DNA of 64,000 nt from Aporrectodea caliginosa (taxonomy: Eukaryota; Annelida; Clitellata; Crassiclitellata; Lumbricidae). Under the pieces are notes generated by a model that ran no database searches, was not told the DNA's origin, and saw only the letters and a program-made list of their open reading frames with translations. Location of the stretch: positions 1 to 64,000 of the forward strand of contig JACEVL010000098.1 of NCBI GenBank assembly GCA_020284085.1, in the 5' to 3' direction. Positions 20,186 to 29,416 of the stretch are shown here, in pieces. How positions within the stretch are numbered: position 1 is the stretch's first letter; every line of letters begins with the position of its first letter. Position numbers and translations under genes: made by a program.

Positions 20186-22346
20186 CCTTCGGAGGCCGAA
20201 GTGGGGTAGATTTCTACCCCAGCAGTGTTTGGATGTTGATTGCGGAGTAACTGTAGGTAGTCATAACTTGACGTTCCACATGTTTACAAGTTAACACCCC
20301 CGACATATTCCCACACCAAAACGATCATCATGTCATGTTGTCAGAGAAAGTTATTTCAGTTCAAAGTGTCATGGGGTAGAAATCTACCCCACTTCGGCCT
20401 CGGCGTTACTATTTTTTTCGTTCATAATGAAGATGTATTTATACAAGATATTATCTCATTGTTATGCTCCAATTAGAAATGAAGTGTTGATTCTACCACG
20501 GAATTGAGTTTTAATATTTGCCTAATTCTGAAAATGTCAGTTTCCAAGATGGCGGCCAATATGGCCGCCAAAACAATACATTGTGAATGTTTGAACTCAT
20601 AGATAAGAAGCTACAATGACAAATGAAATGTCCATTGTAATACTATCAAGGTCAAGGAATCGAACTATCGCATTGGGAATAGTGTGGGAATAATACTTTC
20701 CAAGATGGCGGCCAATATGGCCGCCGAAACACAAAAGTGTGTACATCTAAGCTCATACATAAGCTAAAATGACAAATAAAGTGTCCATTGTAATAGTTTC
20801 AAGGTCAGGGAATCGAACCATCGCATTGGCAATAGTGTGGGAATAGTACTATCCAAGATGGCGGCCAATATGGCCGCCAAAACTCAAAATGAGTATATCT
20901 ACGCACATAGACAAGCTACAATGACAAATGAAGTGTCCGTTGTGATAGATCCAAGGTCAAGGAATCGAACTATCGCATTGGCAATAGTGTGGGAATAGTA
21001 CTATCAAGATGGCGGCCAATATGGCCGCCGAAACATAAAATGTGTATATCTAAGCTTATTTTTAGGCTAAAATAACAGATAAAGTGTCGAATGTAATATA
21101 TTCAGAGTCAAGAAATCGAAAGATCGCAGTGACAATAGTGTGGAAATGTTACTTTCCAAGATGGCGGCCAATATGGCCGTCAACCCTAAGCTATGGGCTC
21201 AGATATAGCCATTTTTGTGCTTTGGTGGCCATATTGGCCGCCATCTTGGAAAGCTATATTCCCACGCTATTGCGACTGCGATATATCGATTCCTTGACCC
21301 CGAAAATATTAAATTCGACGCTTCATTTGCCATTGTATCTTATCTATGAGCTGAGATATACATATTTCGGTTTTGACGGCCATATTGGCCGCCATCTTGA
21401 AAATTTAAATTTTCACACTATTGCTGCTACGAGAAAGCGATTAATTGAACCCGAAAATATTAATTTCGACGCTTAATATTTTTATTGTTGAAAATCATTA
21501 ATGTGAGAAATCCATGTTTCTGTGTTTTGGCGGCCATATTGGCCGCCATCTTGGATAGTAACATTCCCGTACTATTATAACTAAGAGAAATCGATTTTGT
21601 GCCACTAAAAATATGAAATTCGACACTTCATTTGTCATTGCACCTTATCTATGAGCTGAGTTATACATATTTTTGTTTTGGCGGCCATATTGGCCGCCAT
21701 CTTGAAAAGTAACATTTTCACACTATTGCCACTGCGATAGTTCGATTCTTTGACCCTGAATATATTACATTCGACACTTTATCTGTTATTTTAGCCTAAA
21801 AATAAGCTTAGATATACACATTTTATGTTTCGGCGGCCATATTGGCCGCCATCTTGATAGTACTATTCCCACACTATTGCCAGTGCGATATTTCGATTCC
21901 TTGACCTTGAAAATATTACAATGGACACCTTATTTTTCATTGTAGCTTATCTATGAGCTTAGATATACACATTTTGTGTTTTGGCGGCCATATTGGCCGC
22001 CATCTTGAATAGTACTATTCCCACACTATTGCCAATGCGATAGTTCGATTCCCTGACCTTGAAACTATTACAATGGAGACTGTATTTGTCATTGTAGCTT
22101 ATGTATGAACTTAGATATACACTTTTTTGTGTTTCGGCGGCCATATTGGCCGCCATCTTGGAAAGTACTATTCCCACACTATTCCCAATACGATAGTTCG
22201 ATTCCTTGACCTTGGAAATATTCGAATCGACACCTCATTTGTCATAGTAGCTTACCTGTGAGCTGAGATATTACATATTTCTTTGGGGTAGAAAACTACC
22301 CCACTTCGGCCTCCGTGTCCTGAATCGGAGCTTCGGCCTCCGAAGG
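20186..22346. mobile_element. 2.16-kb TTAA element with mirrored YY1-like array, copy 1
   Basis: Bounded by perfect 16-bp inverted ends CCTTCGGAGGCCGAAG. TTAA follows the right end (22347-22350). Inside the left end are GGGGTAGATTTCTACCCC palindromes near 20211 and 20373, then 5 direct and 7 inverted units of about 150 bp. TTAA target choice and CCT ends point to the piggyBac superfamily. There is no transposase, so it is non-autonomous. The second copy (53067-55229) is nearly identical, which suggests recent movement. Confidence 0.85.
20545..22160. repeat. Mirrored array: 5 direct and 7 inverted units
   Basis: Each unit of about 150 bp has CAAGATGGCGGC joined to the palindrome GGCGGCCAATATGGCCGCC. 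Direct sites start at 20545, 20701, 20854, 21005 and 21157. Inverted sites start at 21224, 21375, 21529, 21680, 21832, 21983 and 22136. Most direct units also hold TCAAGGTCA and most inverted units TGACCTTGA or a near match. The AAGATGGCGGC core is the known YY1 site; TCAAGGTCA is the known extended half-site of NR5A/ERR receptors. Frames called here are shadows of the repeat. Confidence 0.85.
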
Positions 22347-22409
22347 TTAACGACGCCGTCATATCGACGATGATTGGCGTCTGTAATTGGTGCTTGTAAC
22401 TGCACGATT

Positions 22410-22451
22410 TATATAGAGGATTCAATACAATTTAAAGAGGTATTTAAAATC
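22410..22451 (+). promoter_or_regulatory. Promoter-like module heading cassette A
   Basis: TATATAG, a 16-bp spacer, then TAAAGAGGTATTTAAAATC. ACTGCACGAT precedes the TATA box. Confidence 0.55.
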
Positions 22452-22660
22452 AGCAGCCATTTCCTCTTTGGTCTCCAGCCTCCCCTGCAGTCAGTCATGA
22501 AGTTTCATCAGCAATTGACATGGTTATATGTCGATTTTCTTTTTCGTGTGGTTCATCGACAACTAGAACTGTTTTTAAAGTGATTAATTCGAACTCATGA
22601 CTCAGAAAACACTGGTTAGAAGGCTTTTGGCGTCCCTCTTTGCATTCTTTTATATAGTAA
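22431..22660 (+). repeat. Cassette A, subtype like 27171
   Basis: Shares CCTCTTTGGTCTCCAGCCTC, CAGTCAGTCATGAAGTTTC and ATCAGCAATTGACATGG with 27190-27280. A second A-like stretch without module follows at 22905-23225. Confidence 0.6.
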
Positions 22661-22905
22661 ATCCAGAAAAAGAGACCGCTTAATCGTTCTATTCTAGGCT
22701 ATATAAAAGCCAAATCGCTTAACGTAACTCAATCACTCGTGTATTTGGGTTTTGTTGAGTCGAGTCGCTCGTAACGGTTGTGCCAGACATAGACTGTCGG
22801 TTTAATCAATTAATACTTTAACCTTTTAACTACTGAGCGCTGCTGAATGGCCACGGCTTTGATCGGCGCTATCTTAATTTAGTAGGCCTACTATATAAAC
22901 GGCAC
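22660..22905. repeat. H/E' remnant between two A copies
   Basis: Contains a decayed minus module (GTTCTATTCTAGGCTATATA near 22694), GAGTCGCTCGTAACGGTTG and CAGACATAGACTGTCGG, landmarks of E'. Confidence 0.45.
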
Positions 22906-23285
22906 ATAGCTTCTACGTCTTCTGCATTTCCTGAAGTCACAGTCTTAATTTCACCACCAGTTGACACGGACTGATGTCTCTTTCCTCGTTTTTCTGGTTA
23001 TTATGGTTCTCCTCCTTCGAAAACAGATTTCTTATAAGGAGAGCAACTCGAATTCATAATCTAGAGAGACGTGATTAGAGGGCTTTTGATTTCCCTTTTT
23101 CGCATTGTTCAATATAACTCGGATTATATTAAATTTTATGAAAACAGGAATCTTTGACGGTTTAGCAGTTCGTATCAAATTTATTAATAGATTTCGCGTT
23201 TCGTAGTTCAAGTAATCGACCTGTTCCAATCAGAGTACATTAAAAGCTACTGATCATAAATTGTTGCTCAATGTAACTGCGCCTT

Positions 23286-23326
23286 TATATAAAATATTAT
23301 CTTTTAAAAAGCGGTGTTTTAAATCC
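23286..23326 (+). promoter_or_regulatory. Promoter-like module heading cassette B
   Basis: TATATAA, a 14-bp spacer, then AAAAGCGGTGTTTTAAATC. ACTGCGCC lies immediately before the TATA run, like a BREu element. Confidence 0.55.
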
Positions 23327-24300
23327 ACGATTGACGTACGCGAGCTATAATAGTTGTCCGTCGTTGAGCCAACCATTAATTTTATGCAAACGCGTTCGGT
23401 ATTCAACGACATCTTGTGACGACTTTGACCGATTAATTCGAAATTACTTTGTCCTTTGGAAATTTTTATTCTCTTGTTCAACGTCACCATTTCACACTAT
23501 CGAGTGGCTCTTTAGAAGTTTTAGTTTACGATTACGATTACGATTATATTTTGAGTAATAAAATTTGGTGGCACGTTTGAATCTCATTTGCATGCAAACT
23601 GTACACGAAACAACTGCTTATACTTCAAACAGGATTTTATAACTTAATGTATTACCCGTATTCCGTGTACAAATAACTTAACTATAGCATATTCCAGCAA
23701 CACAACATCTGTTGCCAAGAAAATCGTGGAAGCAGTCTAATTGGTAACCATACCTCGAATATGTTGTCTTTGCAACAGTGGCTTCCAATGAACTCACCAT
23801 TCTTCGAATAGTAATCGTAACTTTCGAACTTCTAAAGCGTCACTCAAAAGCCAAGCGCTGGGCACTAGCTTATTCGCGAGCGCTGCGTCAAGTTAGAGGA
23901 TTTTTACCATCTTGTTGCGAACGTCAGAATCGCTCCTAGAAGCTTCTAATACCCTTTTGACTTTTCCTTAATCATATTACAGCTACATTTTATATCAACT
24001 GTTTATTTTGTAAAATGGAAGCATTTGACTTGGATTTTTAAAAGGGATTTTACTTATTTTACATGCAGGCCTATAATGTATGGTAAGATCGGACCTGCAG
24101 CAATAAAATTGGTAACTACAATAAATAACTATTATACGATTTGTAATTTAATCTAGAGATTTCTATAATAATTTATAGGCCTATTTAGACTGATCCATTA
24201 TTTCCAGATTCATTGGTTGGATGGTTAAAGCATAACTACACTCTAATTAACAATTGCTTAAAATTAAACACCTTTTTAACTGTTTTATAAAGGCTATATC
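23300..24300 (+). repeat. Cassette B, long copy
   Basis: Starts with the plus module and ends with the minus module at 24261. Landmarks: CACGATTGACGTACG, AACCATTAATTTTATGCA, GTATTCAACGACATCTTGTG, TTCAACGTCACCATTTCAC, an (ATTACG)n patch at 23525-23545, ATTACCCGTATTCCGTGTAC and CACTCAAAAGCCAAGCGC. Non-coding. Confidence 0.6.
24261..24300 (-). promoter_or_regulatory. Promoter-like module closing cassette B
   Basis: Reverse motif AAATTAAACACCTTTTTAAC, 15 bp, then CTATATC. Confidence 0.5.
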
Positions 24301-24775
24301 ATGCTCAATCAAGGCAGTAATTGATTTTATGACCATTTATGTTTTTGAGAATCTCTCAACTTCAGTTTTGGAGAAATCGCCGCATTATTTTTCTCATAAA
24401 GAAAGAACAATTTCTTTCTGCATGTGAAAATCTTAATTCATCTGTCTTTGAGAAATGGCCATATTGTGTCTGTAATGAAAGTGATAAAATTACCAGAGTG
24501 ATAAATTCTCGTTTTCAGATATACCATCTCTTGTCTCAACGCAAATACTCTTTAAATTGCAGCCATAAAACTTTATGTATCACTTCTTCCAACACATCAT
24601 TGATGTGTTGTCACAGCAAAAAGTTATTTACCATGCAACTTTTTCCAATTCCTAAAAATGACTGAGAATGTTGGACACCAGCTAAAGTAACCCTAAAACA
24701 GCAAAATTCATGTAAGAACTGACGTCCTGAAAAAGTGTATAGATCTTAAGGAACCTTTATCGAAATGGTTCCCAT
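24300..24775. repeat. Spacer and start of cassette J
   Basis: Matches 700-1400 (TCTCTCAACTTCAGTTTTGG, GATATACCATCTC, CAACGCAAATACTCT). Near 24725 it carries the diverged J motif CTGAAAAAGTGTATAGATC. Non-coding. Confidence 0.45.
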
Positions 24776-25632
24776 AATCGTAATCGTAATCGTAATCAAG
24801 CATTTATATAGCGCCACTCAAAACAGAGGCGCTCCCGACCCGAGCCAGTCTCTTCACTGGTAAAGGGAGGTTTTCAGGCGCTTGCGGAACTGGTCAAAAG
24901 AAATAGAAAAAGGTCAGTCCTGAGGGACTGAGGTAACTGGTTCGAGCTATTGGGACCAACAATAGCGAAACTCCTAGACTGGGCCGTAGAAGTACGCACC
25001 CGCGGGACAACCAAGTAACCACGGGCCGAGGACCGAAGGAAGGAACGACTGTGCAGAGAAGATACTGGGGTACAAAAGGCCCTAAGATAGTGAGGAGCAG
25101 ACCCAGCAAGACAGCTACGCATGAGGGAACAGACCTTGAATTGGATGCGCTGGCGGATGGGGAGCCAGTGAAGGGAGTCACGGATAAAATAGGAGATATG
25201 GTCAAACTTTGCAATGCCCCCTATGAGGCGGGCGGCAGCGTTCAGAATGGACTGAAGTTTAGATGTATTTGTAGAGGAGAGACCAATGTACACCGCATTC
25301 CCATAATCAATCCTGGAACAGATCAACGCATGGACCAAAGTCGTGATGGCGTGCAGTGGTAGTGATTGGCGGATGGCACGGAGTTGGCGTAGGTAGTAGA
25401 AACAGGAACGAGAGACACTATTTACGTGATCAGATAGAGAAAGGACAGGATCAAGAATGAATCCAAGATCACGGACAGAGGAAGAGAAGTGCATATTTGG
25501 AAACCAAAGACGAAGGGAGTCAGCATCAACCTTGGCAAGCTGGGCACGACCACCGAGCCATATGTACTGAGTCTTGTCTTGGTTAAGACGAAGGCGATTT
25601 GAGGAATGAGGATAACCATCGGTCAAGAGGTT
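24776..25632 (-). mobile_element. L2/CR1-like LINE, 5' truncated
   Basis: A minus-strand LINE 3' half. The 3' end has GAGTGGCGCTATATAAATGC followed by an (ATTACG)n tail at 24778-24798. It interrupts cassette J. The same 3' end stands alone at 15450. Confidence 0.85.
24874..25626 (-). pseudogene. L2/CR1-like reverse transcriptase C-terminal half
   Basis: A 250-residue frame beginning just after the YADD region (RLNQDKTQYIWLG) and running through the thumb: SVRDLGFILD, ICSRIDYGNAVYIGL, LNAAARLIGG, LHWLPIRQRIQFK, SRSFAIVGP and the WN-LP-equivalent position. In this copy W is replaced (NSSNQLPQSLR). The frame is uninterrupted, but fingers, palm core and endonuclease are gone. It ends near the usual ORF end. 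Confidence 0.85.
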
Positions 25633-25975
25633 AACTCACTCCCTAATTGAAAGACGTGAGTGAATTTAGATTAGAGGGACGGGAACAATTATTATTGGAC
25701 ATAACACCGTCAGAAAAACGAAATCGGTGTAAACATACGCTGATATAAAGGCCACATGAGCAAAAATATGCCACGTTTTTTCATGTACCGCCGTTGCTTT
25801 ACATAATAATTATGTCCATTGGATATCTATGACTACGCCACAACCGTAATTACGGTGGTGCCAGTCTCTCGCATGGGGAATGGAGGGCGACTCTAGTCAT
25901 CTTTGTCATGACACAGCGTCGTTAAACAGCAACTACGTTTTATGATCACTATGATCTAAAAGAATTTTTAACTTC
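25632..25975 (+). repeat. Cassette J, continued, with S1-like body
   Basis: After the LINE the cassette resumes with GACGTGAGTGAATTTAGATT and AATATGCCACGTTTTTTCATG. An S1-like body lies at about 25838-25945 (GGGCGACTCTAGTCATC, CGTCGTTAAACAGCAACTA). Confidence 0.5.
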
Positions 25976-25978
25976 ACT

Positions 25979-26018
25979 TTACACACCCTTTAAACGGTTC
26001 CAATTGGAGATATATATT
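25979..26018 (-). promoter_or_regulatory. Promoter-like module closing cassette J
   Basis: Reverse motif TTACACACCCTTTAAACGG, 14-15 bp, then GATATATATTA. Confidence 0.5.
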
Positions 26019-26019
26019 A

Positions 26020-26460
26020 TGGTAAATTCTTAAATTACGTAATGAATTAAGTTTTGGTTCTCTTTTATTATCAACGCAATAGCATAATAAATGATAAAGA
26101 ATGGTCATATTCACTGTTTGAATATATTTCTTTAATAATGCTTGATTTTACTGATTGGTGTCTTCTTAAAAATTCAAAAGTGGACTTCATGTTAAACTTT
26201 TGTGCCTTTTAATTTTTGTGTGTGTGTAAAATACCGGTAACTGTTATTGAAATAAATAGATTAAGAAGTAAATATGCATTGGGAATGGTGATCAAGAATT
26301 AATTTTAAGAAACATTTCTTGTATACGACAATTGCTGCTAAATATTGTTGAATTTGCATCAGATACCAAATTGCATGTATCAAACTGTATATTTATGAAT
26401 TGTCATTTTTTATGTCGTTAAACAATGAACACTATGACATGTTAAGGTTATGTTTGGACA
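26020..26460. other. Unassigned AT-rich sequence
   Basis: I recognise no gene, RNA or repeat. Confidence 0.4.
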
Positions 26461-26463
26461 GTC

Positions 26464-26575
26464 TTAAATGGTGTCTTTTGGACGCTATGAATTCATTTCA
26501 CTGCACTGTATATGTTTTCAATTGTCGTCAACGGCCTTTGATGTCATATGACGACGTTGAACCTTGTTCTAAATA
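26464..26575 (+). repeat. Retro-3'-end fragment (GTCGTCAACGGCC type)
   Basis: Same sequence type as 10395-10520 and, inverted, 36600-36730. It ends GACGACGTTGAAC and then an A-rich TAAATAAAAATAA tail. Confidence 0.5.
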
Positions 26576-26739
26576 AAAATAATTACGTAATTGATGTGCC
26601 TTCTCATGATTTCTATTATTTAACATTCTGGTGAAGTTCTTTGCGAGATGTCGCAAAAATATTTATACAACATCTGCGACAAATGGCGAACGAAAAACTG
26701 CGGATGTTATGGAGTCACTGTTTCTCGTCCTCGGCATAT

Positions 26740-26980
26740 GTAAGTTATTTATTAGAATGATGAAATGCGACATGCAGACAGTTAGTGACGCGGGCAGAGA
26801 CAGACAAAGAAACAAATCAAAAGATAAAGAGCGATCCAGGCAGAGACAGACACACACATCCAGCACATGGAGAGAGAAATACTTAGACAGACACAGAAAT
26901 GGATGCGAAGATAGGTACAAAGACACGGAGCCAAAAGACACATCGCAGAGACACAGGAACACATTATTCGTAGAGACACA
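26740..26980. repeat. GACAGA-rich low-complexity tract
   Basis: Imperfect GAGACAGAC repeats sharing exact words (AGACAGTTAGTGACG, GAGAGAAATACT, GGTACAAAGACACGGAGCCA) with 34490-34700. The Arg/Lys-rich and Cys/Leu-rich frames are products of this composition. Confidence 0.7.
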
Positions 26981-26994
26981 GACATTATATTGAT

Positions 26995-27115
26995 TGTATT
27001 AAGCTATCCCTGAGGCTGCCATGGGCCTGAACTATTAGAACCTTCATTTTCTCATCCTTTGCATATGAGGTTGGGAAGCAAGTTCCCTCCATCGCCGACT
27101 CATCAAGACTACATT
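26995..27115 (-). mobile_element. Degenerate SINE, family K, fragment
   Basis: AAGCTATCCCTGAGGCTGCC followed by ATGGGCCTGAA, shared with 40850-40870 and 58795. It is truncated before the part with the tRNA-like head. Confidence 0.4.
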
Positions 27116-27151
27116 ATGTTTCAAGTACTCGGTTATTGTAACTGCGCAGTT

Positions 27152-27193
27152 TATATAAGGAATTGAGTACCATTTAAATAGGTATTTAAAATC
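27152..27193 (+). promoter_or_regulatory. Promoter-like module heading cassette A
   Basis: TATATAA, 16 bp, then TAAATAGGTATTTAAAATC. ACTGCGCAGT precedes the TATA box. Confidence 0.55.
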
Positions 27194-27400
27194 AACAGCC
27201 ATTTGCTCTTTGGTCTCCAGCCTCCTCTGCAGTCAGTCATGAAGTTTCATCAGCAATTGACATGGATTTCTGTGGCTTTTCTGGTTCATCTGGTTCCTCG
27301 ACGCCTAGCACTGAGTTTTTTAAAGGTGACAAATTCTAACTCATAACCCACAAGACCTGTTTAGAAGACTTTTAACATCCCCTCTTCGCATTCTTTGATG
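27171..27400 (+). repeat. Cassette A
   Basis: Closely similar to 22431-22640 with CATTTGCTCTTTGGTCTCC and TCATCAGCAATTGACATGG. It ends at ATTCTTTGATGTAGTA, immediately followed by the next module. Confidence 0.6.
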
Positions 27401-27440
27401 TAGTAATTAGCAAATTAACAAAAAGTGGTGTTTAAAATAT
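27401..27440 (+). promoter_or_regulatory. Promoter-like module without clear TATA, cassette B
   Basis: Motif AAAAGTGGTGTTTAAAAT at 27421. The TATA position holds TAGTAATTAG. Confidence 0.4.
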
Positions 27441-27985
27441 CGTCGGCGATCGTTAGGGTTAGCGGTGAGTCGTAGATCCAACCATTAATTTTAAACATTA
27501 ACGTCAGGTATATAACAACATCTTGTGGTGATTGGACCAATCAATTCGGTGTTACATCACCTTACAACATTGTAATTAGAGAACCATTTCGCAGATCAAT
27601 TTAATTAAAAAATTAGCTAACACACCTGATTTTAATGGAGAGCAGACATACATGAAAACGCGGCTTATACTGCGATCAGTATTTTCTGACTTAAATGCAT
27701 GACTCGTATTCCGTGCACAAAAACTTATTTTTATTTACCACCTTTGCTACGGTGAAAATTGTTCACAGAAATTTCTTTCCATCGGAGTGAACGGCCTTTG
27801 ATCACATGAAATGTAGTGAAACTGTTGCTAACCGATCTTTGGAATTAACTTGGGAATGTCCACTCTTCTGTTCAGTGTTACGCTGAGCTTCAATCGCAAG
27901 ATGTCTTGAAAATCGAATGGATCTTTAATTAATGATGGCCTCAAACTAAACACCTTTATAAAGCATGCCACTTTGGCTATATAGT
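27415..27985 (+). repeat. Cassette B
   Basis: From the plus module to the minus module at 27944: AACCATTAATTTTAAACATT, ATAACAACATCTTGTGGTG, GACTCGTATTCCGTGCAC, CACAGAAATTTC and GTGAACGGCCTTTGATCAC. Non-coding. Confidence 0.6.
27944..27984 (-). promoter_or_regulatory. Promoter-like module closing cassette B
   Basis: Reverse motif CTAAACACCTTTATAAAG, exactly 16 bp, then CTATATAG. Confidence 0.55.
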
Positions 27986-28011
27986 TATTAATCTCCACCG
28001 GCCGTAAGTTT

Positions 28012-28092
28012 GAGCAGTAATATGCCAAAACTAATCTTTGTCGGCGGCAACGGCCTATGTTGTCATAAGCTGCCGTTAAACTGTGGATCCAA
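28012..28092 (+). mobile_element. Short SINE S2 insertion
   Basis: An 81-bp copy flanked by the 11-bp duplication GCCGTAAGTTT (28001-28011 and 28093-28103). Sequence: AGTAATATGCCAAAACTAAT, GTCGGCGGCAACGGCC, GTTGTCATAAGCTGCCGTTA and GGATCC at the end. Confidence 0.85.
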
Positions 28093-28265
28093 GCCGTAAG
28101 TTTATGCTTCGATTGATCATTATTCAAATCCGAACCACAGGCAACGTTACAAAGGAACAAACGGTCATAAATAAGATGACATTAAACAATTGAGTCTAAG
28201 CTAATAATTAATAAATTTTAAAAGCCCTCACTGGAAAGAATTTACGTGCTATACAACGATACATT

Positions 28266-28300
28266 TGGACACCTTAAACTTGACTTATTCTGCTCTATGT
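28266..28300 (-). promoter_or_regulatory. Degraded module
   Basis: GGACACCTTAAACTTG, then CTCTATGTATT. Weak. Confidence 0.25.
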
Positions 28301-28309
28301 ATTTTTGTC

Positions 28310-28522
28310 ATCATAGATGTTAAAAGCTGCCAAAAATAATCTTTATCAGCGGCGTGTGTGTTTCCTTTTTAACGACTAGCTGTGTGGTAACAAAGACCAT
28401 TAGCGTCGCCCTCCTCCTTTATCCAGGCTTGGAACTGGCACTGTCAGAAAGCGAACAGTGGCGGAGTTTTTGTCAGCGGCAACGGCCTATGTTGTCATAA
28501 GCTGTCGTTAAACTGAGAATCC
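28310..28522 (+). mobile_element. SINE S2 split by a nested S1
   Basis: S2 sequence (AAAAGCTGCCAAAAATAATC...) breaks at 28353 and resumes at 28473 (TCAGCGGCAACGGCC...TAAGCTGTCGTTAAACTG). The break is filled by an S1. Confidence 0.8.
28354..28472 (-). mobile_element. Short SINE S1 nested in S2
   Basis: Flanked by the 8-bp duplication TCAGCGGC (28346-28353 and 28473-28480). On the minus strand it begins near CTCCGCCACTGTTCGC and ends CACACAGCTAGTCGTTAAA plus an (AC)n-like tail. Confidence 0.85.
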
Positions 28523-28599
28523 AATCCATCACGTCCATTGGTTTATGTCGCTTAAGCAATTGCAAAAGTTATATTAATCCATTCCTCTCCAACATCAAG

Positions 28600-28677
<78 letters not shown>
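28600..28677. repeat. (TA)n microsatellite
   Basis: About 78 bp of alternating TA. Confidence 0.95.
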
Positions 28678-28680
<3 letters not shown>

Positions 28681-28840
28681 GTCTTTGAAAGAGCATTTTA
28701 GATGCGAATGGAACGCGCTGATCAATTCGTCCGTATCAAAACAAATCGTTGGCTTCAAGTTCATTTCACAAAGAATCTTTACTTGGCATTGTTTGGCCAC
28801 ATACAGCTAGTTCCAAAGGCGTGAGGCGAAGAAGACACTG

Positions 28841-28952
<112 letters not shown>

Positions 28953-29079
28953 GATGATTATCGTAGCTACAGGAGTAGTAATAGTTGAAGTTGATGCAGC
29001 AGTTGTAGTAGTAGTTGCAGTGATATTAGTAGTAGTAGCTGCTGCTGAACTAGATATTATTATAATATTCATTGTGCTC

Positions 29080-29127
29080 GTTAAACACCTCTAAAACGAT
29101 TTGCTCAAACAGTATTTATATATAAAA
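29080..29127 (-). promoter_or_regulatory. Promoter-like module
   Basis: Reverse motif CGTTAAACACCTCTAAAACG, then TTTATATATAAAA after about 20 bp. Its divergent partner is at 29371, displaced by an S1 and an S2. Confidence 0.5.
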
Positions 29128-29161
29128 AGCGCCACCAATAAACAGAATAAAATCGTTTTTT

Positions 29162-29272
29162 AGTAATAGCTTCAGTTTAAAGACACTGTGGTTACAAAGA
29201 TCATTAGTGTCGCCCTCCTCCTTCATCCAGGCTTGGGACTGGCACTGTCAGAAAGCGAACAGTGGCGGAGTT
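29162..29272 (-). mobile_element. Short SINE S1 insertion
   Basis: Flanked by AAATCGTTTTTT (29150-29161 and 29273-29284), a 12-bp duplication. The S2 that follows uses the same sequence again. Confidence 0.85.
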
Positions 29273-29284
29273 AAATCGTTTTTT

Positions 29285-29342
29285 GGATTGGATCCACAGT
29301 TTAACAGCAGCTTATGACAACATAGGCCGTTTCCGCCGACAA
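29285..29342 (-). mobile_element. Short SINE S2 adjacent to S1
   Basis: Minus-strand S2 3' part (GGATCC end, GCTGCTGTTAA, GGCCTATGTTGTC). It is bounded on the right by AAATTGTTTTTT, a one-mismatch copy of the S1 target duplication. Confidence 0.7.
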
Positions 29343-29370
29343 AAATTGTTTTTTCGTAAGGAATCATCAT

Positions 29371-29416
29371 TATATTGCAATGGAAACTTTGTAACCGAGG
29401 TTTTCAAATTCATCGG
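29371..29416 (+). promoter_or_regulatory. Degraded module heading cassette C
   Basis: TATATTG, 15 bp, then AACCGAGGTTTTCAAATTC. Confidence 0.4.

Larger units (their letters stand above)
20173..22382 (-). mobile_element. Short retro-insert S3 hosting a TTAA element
   Basis: The whole block is flanked by the 13-bp duplication GTAATTGGTGCTT (20160-20172 and 22383-22395). Its right end (ACGCCGTCATATCGACGATG) matches the small S3 insert at 31049-31103. The TTAA element at 20186 then entered S3 at its TTTAA. About 7-8 bp of S3 next to the left end, including the left TTAA, are missing compared with the intact S3. Confidence 0.7.

Noticed and set aside
21084..21476. 130-residue frame, also at 53965-54357
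   Set aside because: It lies inside the mirrored array and simply repeats the array unit. It is conserved only because the two elements are near-identical.
20545..22160. CRISPR-like array
   Set aside because: Repeats are about 150 bp, inverted half-way, without unique spacers, and the sequence is clearly eukaryotic.
26631..26993. 120-residue Arg/Lys/Asp-rich frame
   Set aside because: Produced by the GACAGA-rich tract; the other strand is open as well.
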